A DNA stretch of 64,000 bases from Sphingopyxis sp. (GTDB lineage Bacteria; Pseudomonadota; Alphaproteobacteria; Sphingomonadales; Sphingomonadaceae), in contig JASBSJ010000085.1 in NCBI GenBank assembly GCA_030148985.1, positions 1-64,000 of the forward strand. The letters are read 5' to 3'. The notes below the pieces were generated by a model. It saw nothing but the letters and a program-made list of their open reading frames with translations. It was not told the origin of the DNA and made no database searches. Below, piece after piece: positions 63,865 through 64,000 of the stretch (positions are counted from its first letter, which is position 1; every line of letters starts with the position of its first letter). The translations under genes were made by a program, and so were the position numbers.

Positions 63865-64000
63865 CTACGACGTGATCGCAATCGCCTTCTTCGCGATCTT
63901 GGCGACCAACGCCGGATCGTCCGCCGCCTTGGCGACGATGCCGACATGCCCGCCGGGCATCGCGCGCGCGATCAGCACGACGAATTCGGCATCGCCCGCG
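63865..64000 (-). CDS. C-terminal end of an unidentified protein (cut by window)
   Basis: The frame reads AGDAEFVVLIARAMPGGHV and on to KIAKKAIAITS-stop at 63865, 44 aa plus the missing 5' part. The stretch has the helical, alanine/valine-rich look of a small housekeeping protein and the downstream end is clean, so a real gene is likely, but I do not recognise it. Too little sequence is available for any further call. Confidence 0.6.
   Translation of the reverse strand, partial: AGDAEFVVLIARAMPGGHVGIVAKAADDPALVAKIAKKAIAITS

Overview
The window reads as a chromosomal stretch of an alphaproteobacterium of the order Sphingomonadales. Sphingopyxis is my best guess for the genus; that rests on general resemblance of the proteins and GC-rich coding bias, not on a search. 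All clear genes are ordinary GC-rich coding DNA. I see no rRNA, tRNA, CRISPR array, prophage or transposase-bearing IS. The long open frames opposite sucA, the glutamate dehydrogenase and other genes are GC-rich shadows.

Layout. 1-3467 holds der, bamB and a YfgM-like anchor, a conserved envelope/ribosome cluster transcribed leftward. panB, a glycerophosphodiesterase, an ArsC-like protein and a cyclic-nucleotide-binding membrane protein follow to 6660. 6913-20491 is mixed metabolism and envelope: class II DAHP synthase, M28 peptidase, CitE-like lyase, SPFH/NfeD pair, GNAT, proB, an NAD(P)-binding protein, SppA, a hydrolase, a UPF0126 channel and a GFA-family protein. 20528-28853 is a TCA operon read leftward, mdh-sucD-sucA-sucB-lpd. 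29139-32538 holds a NodB-type deacetylase and the set sdhB-thioesterase-zapE. 32838-42016 is a tightly packed cluster for phosphodiester-linked glycolipid or polymer chemistry: flippase, HAD phosphatase, glycerophosphotransferase-like protein, CDP-alcohol phosphatidyltransferase, HIT protein, two nucleotidyltransferases, lipase-like hydrolase, diacylglycerol-kinase-like protein and metallophosphoesterase. 42066-64000 holds a frameshifted gene, an aminoglycoside-phosphotransferase-like kinase, a glyoxalase-fold protein, a Do-type protease, an outer-membrane barrel, hflK/hflC, the Mrp ATPase, an orphan molybdenum hydroxylase subunit, hemH, phbB, an ATP-grasp protein and a very large NAD-glutamate dehydrogenase.

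The most unusual feature is the intergenic palindromes. Three gaps in the TCA operon carry REP-like palindromes. Two of these also carry a small GIY-YIG nuclease gene placed between inverted palindromes, and the third has palindromes without a gene. Related palindromes built on a GCGAAGGC-type core recur through the window, next to a second family of longer (about 126-177 bp) nested palindromes. I infer a REP-type element family whose candidate mobilising protein is a GIY-YIG nuclease rather than the tyrosine (HUH) transposase known for other REPs. The phosphodiester cluster at 32.8-42.0 kb is the second candidate for an undescribed pathway.
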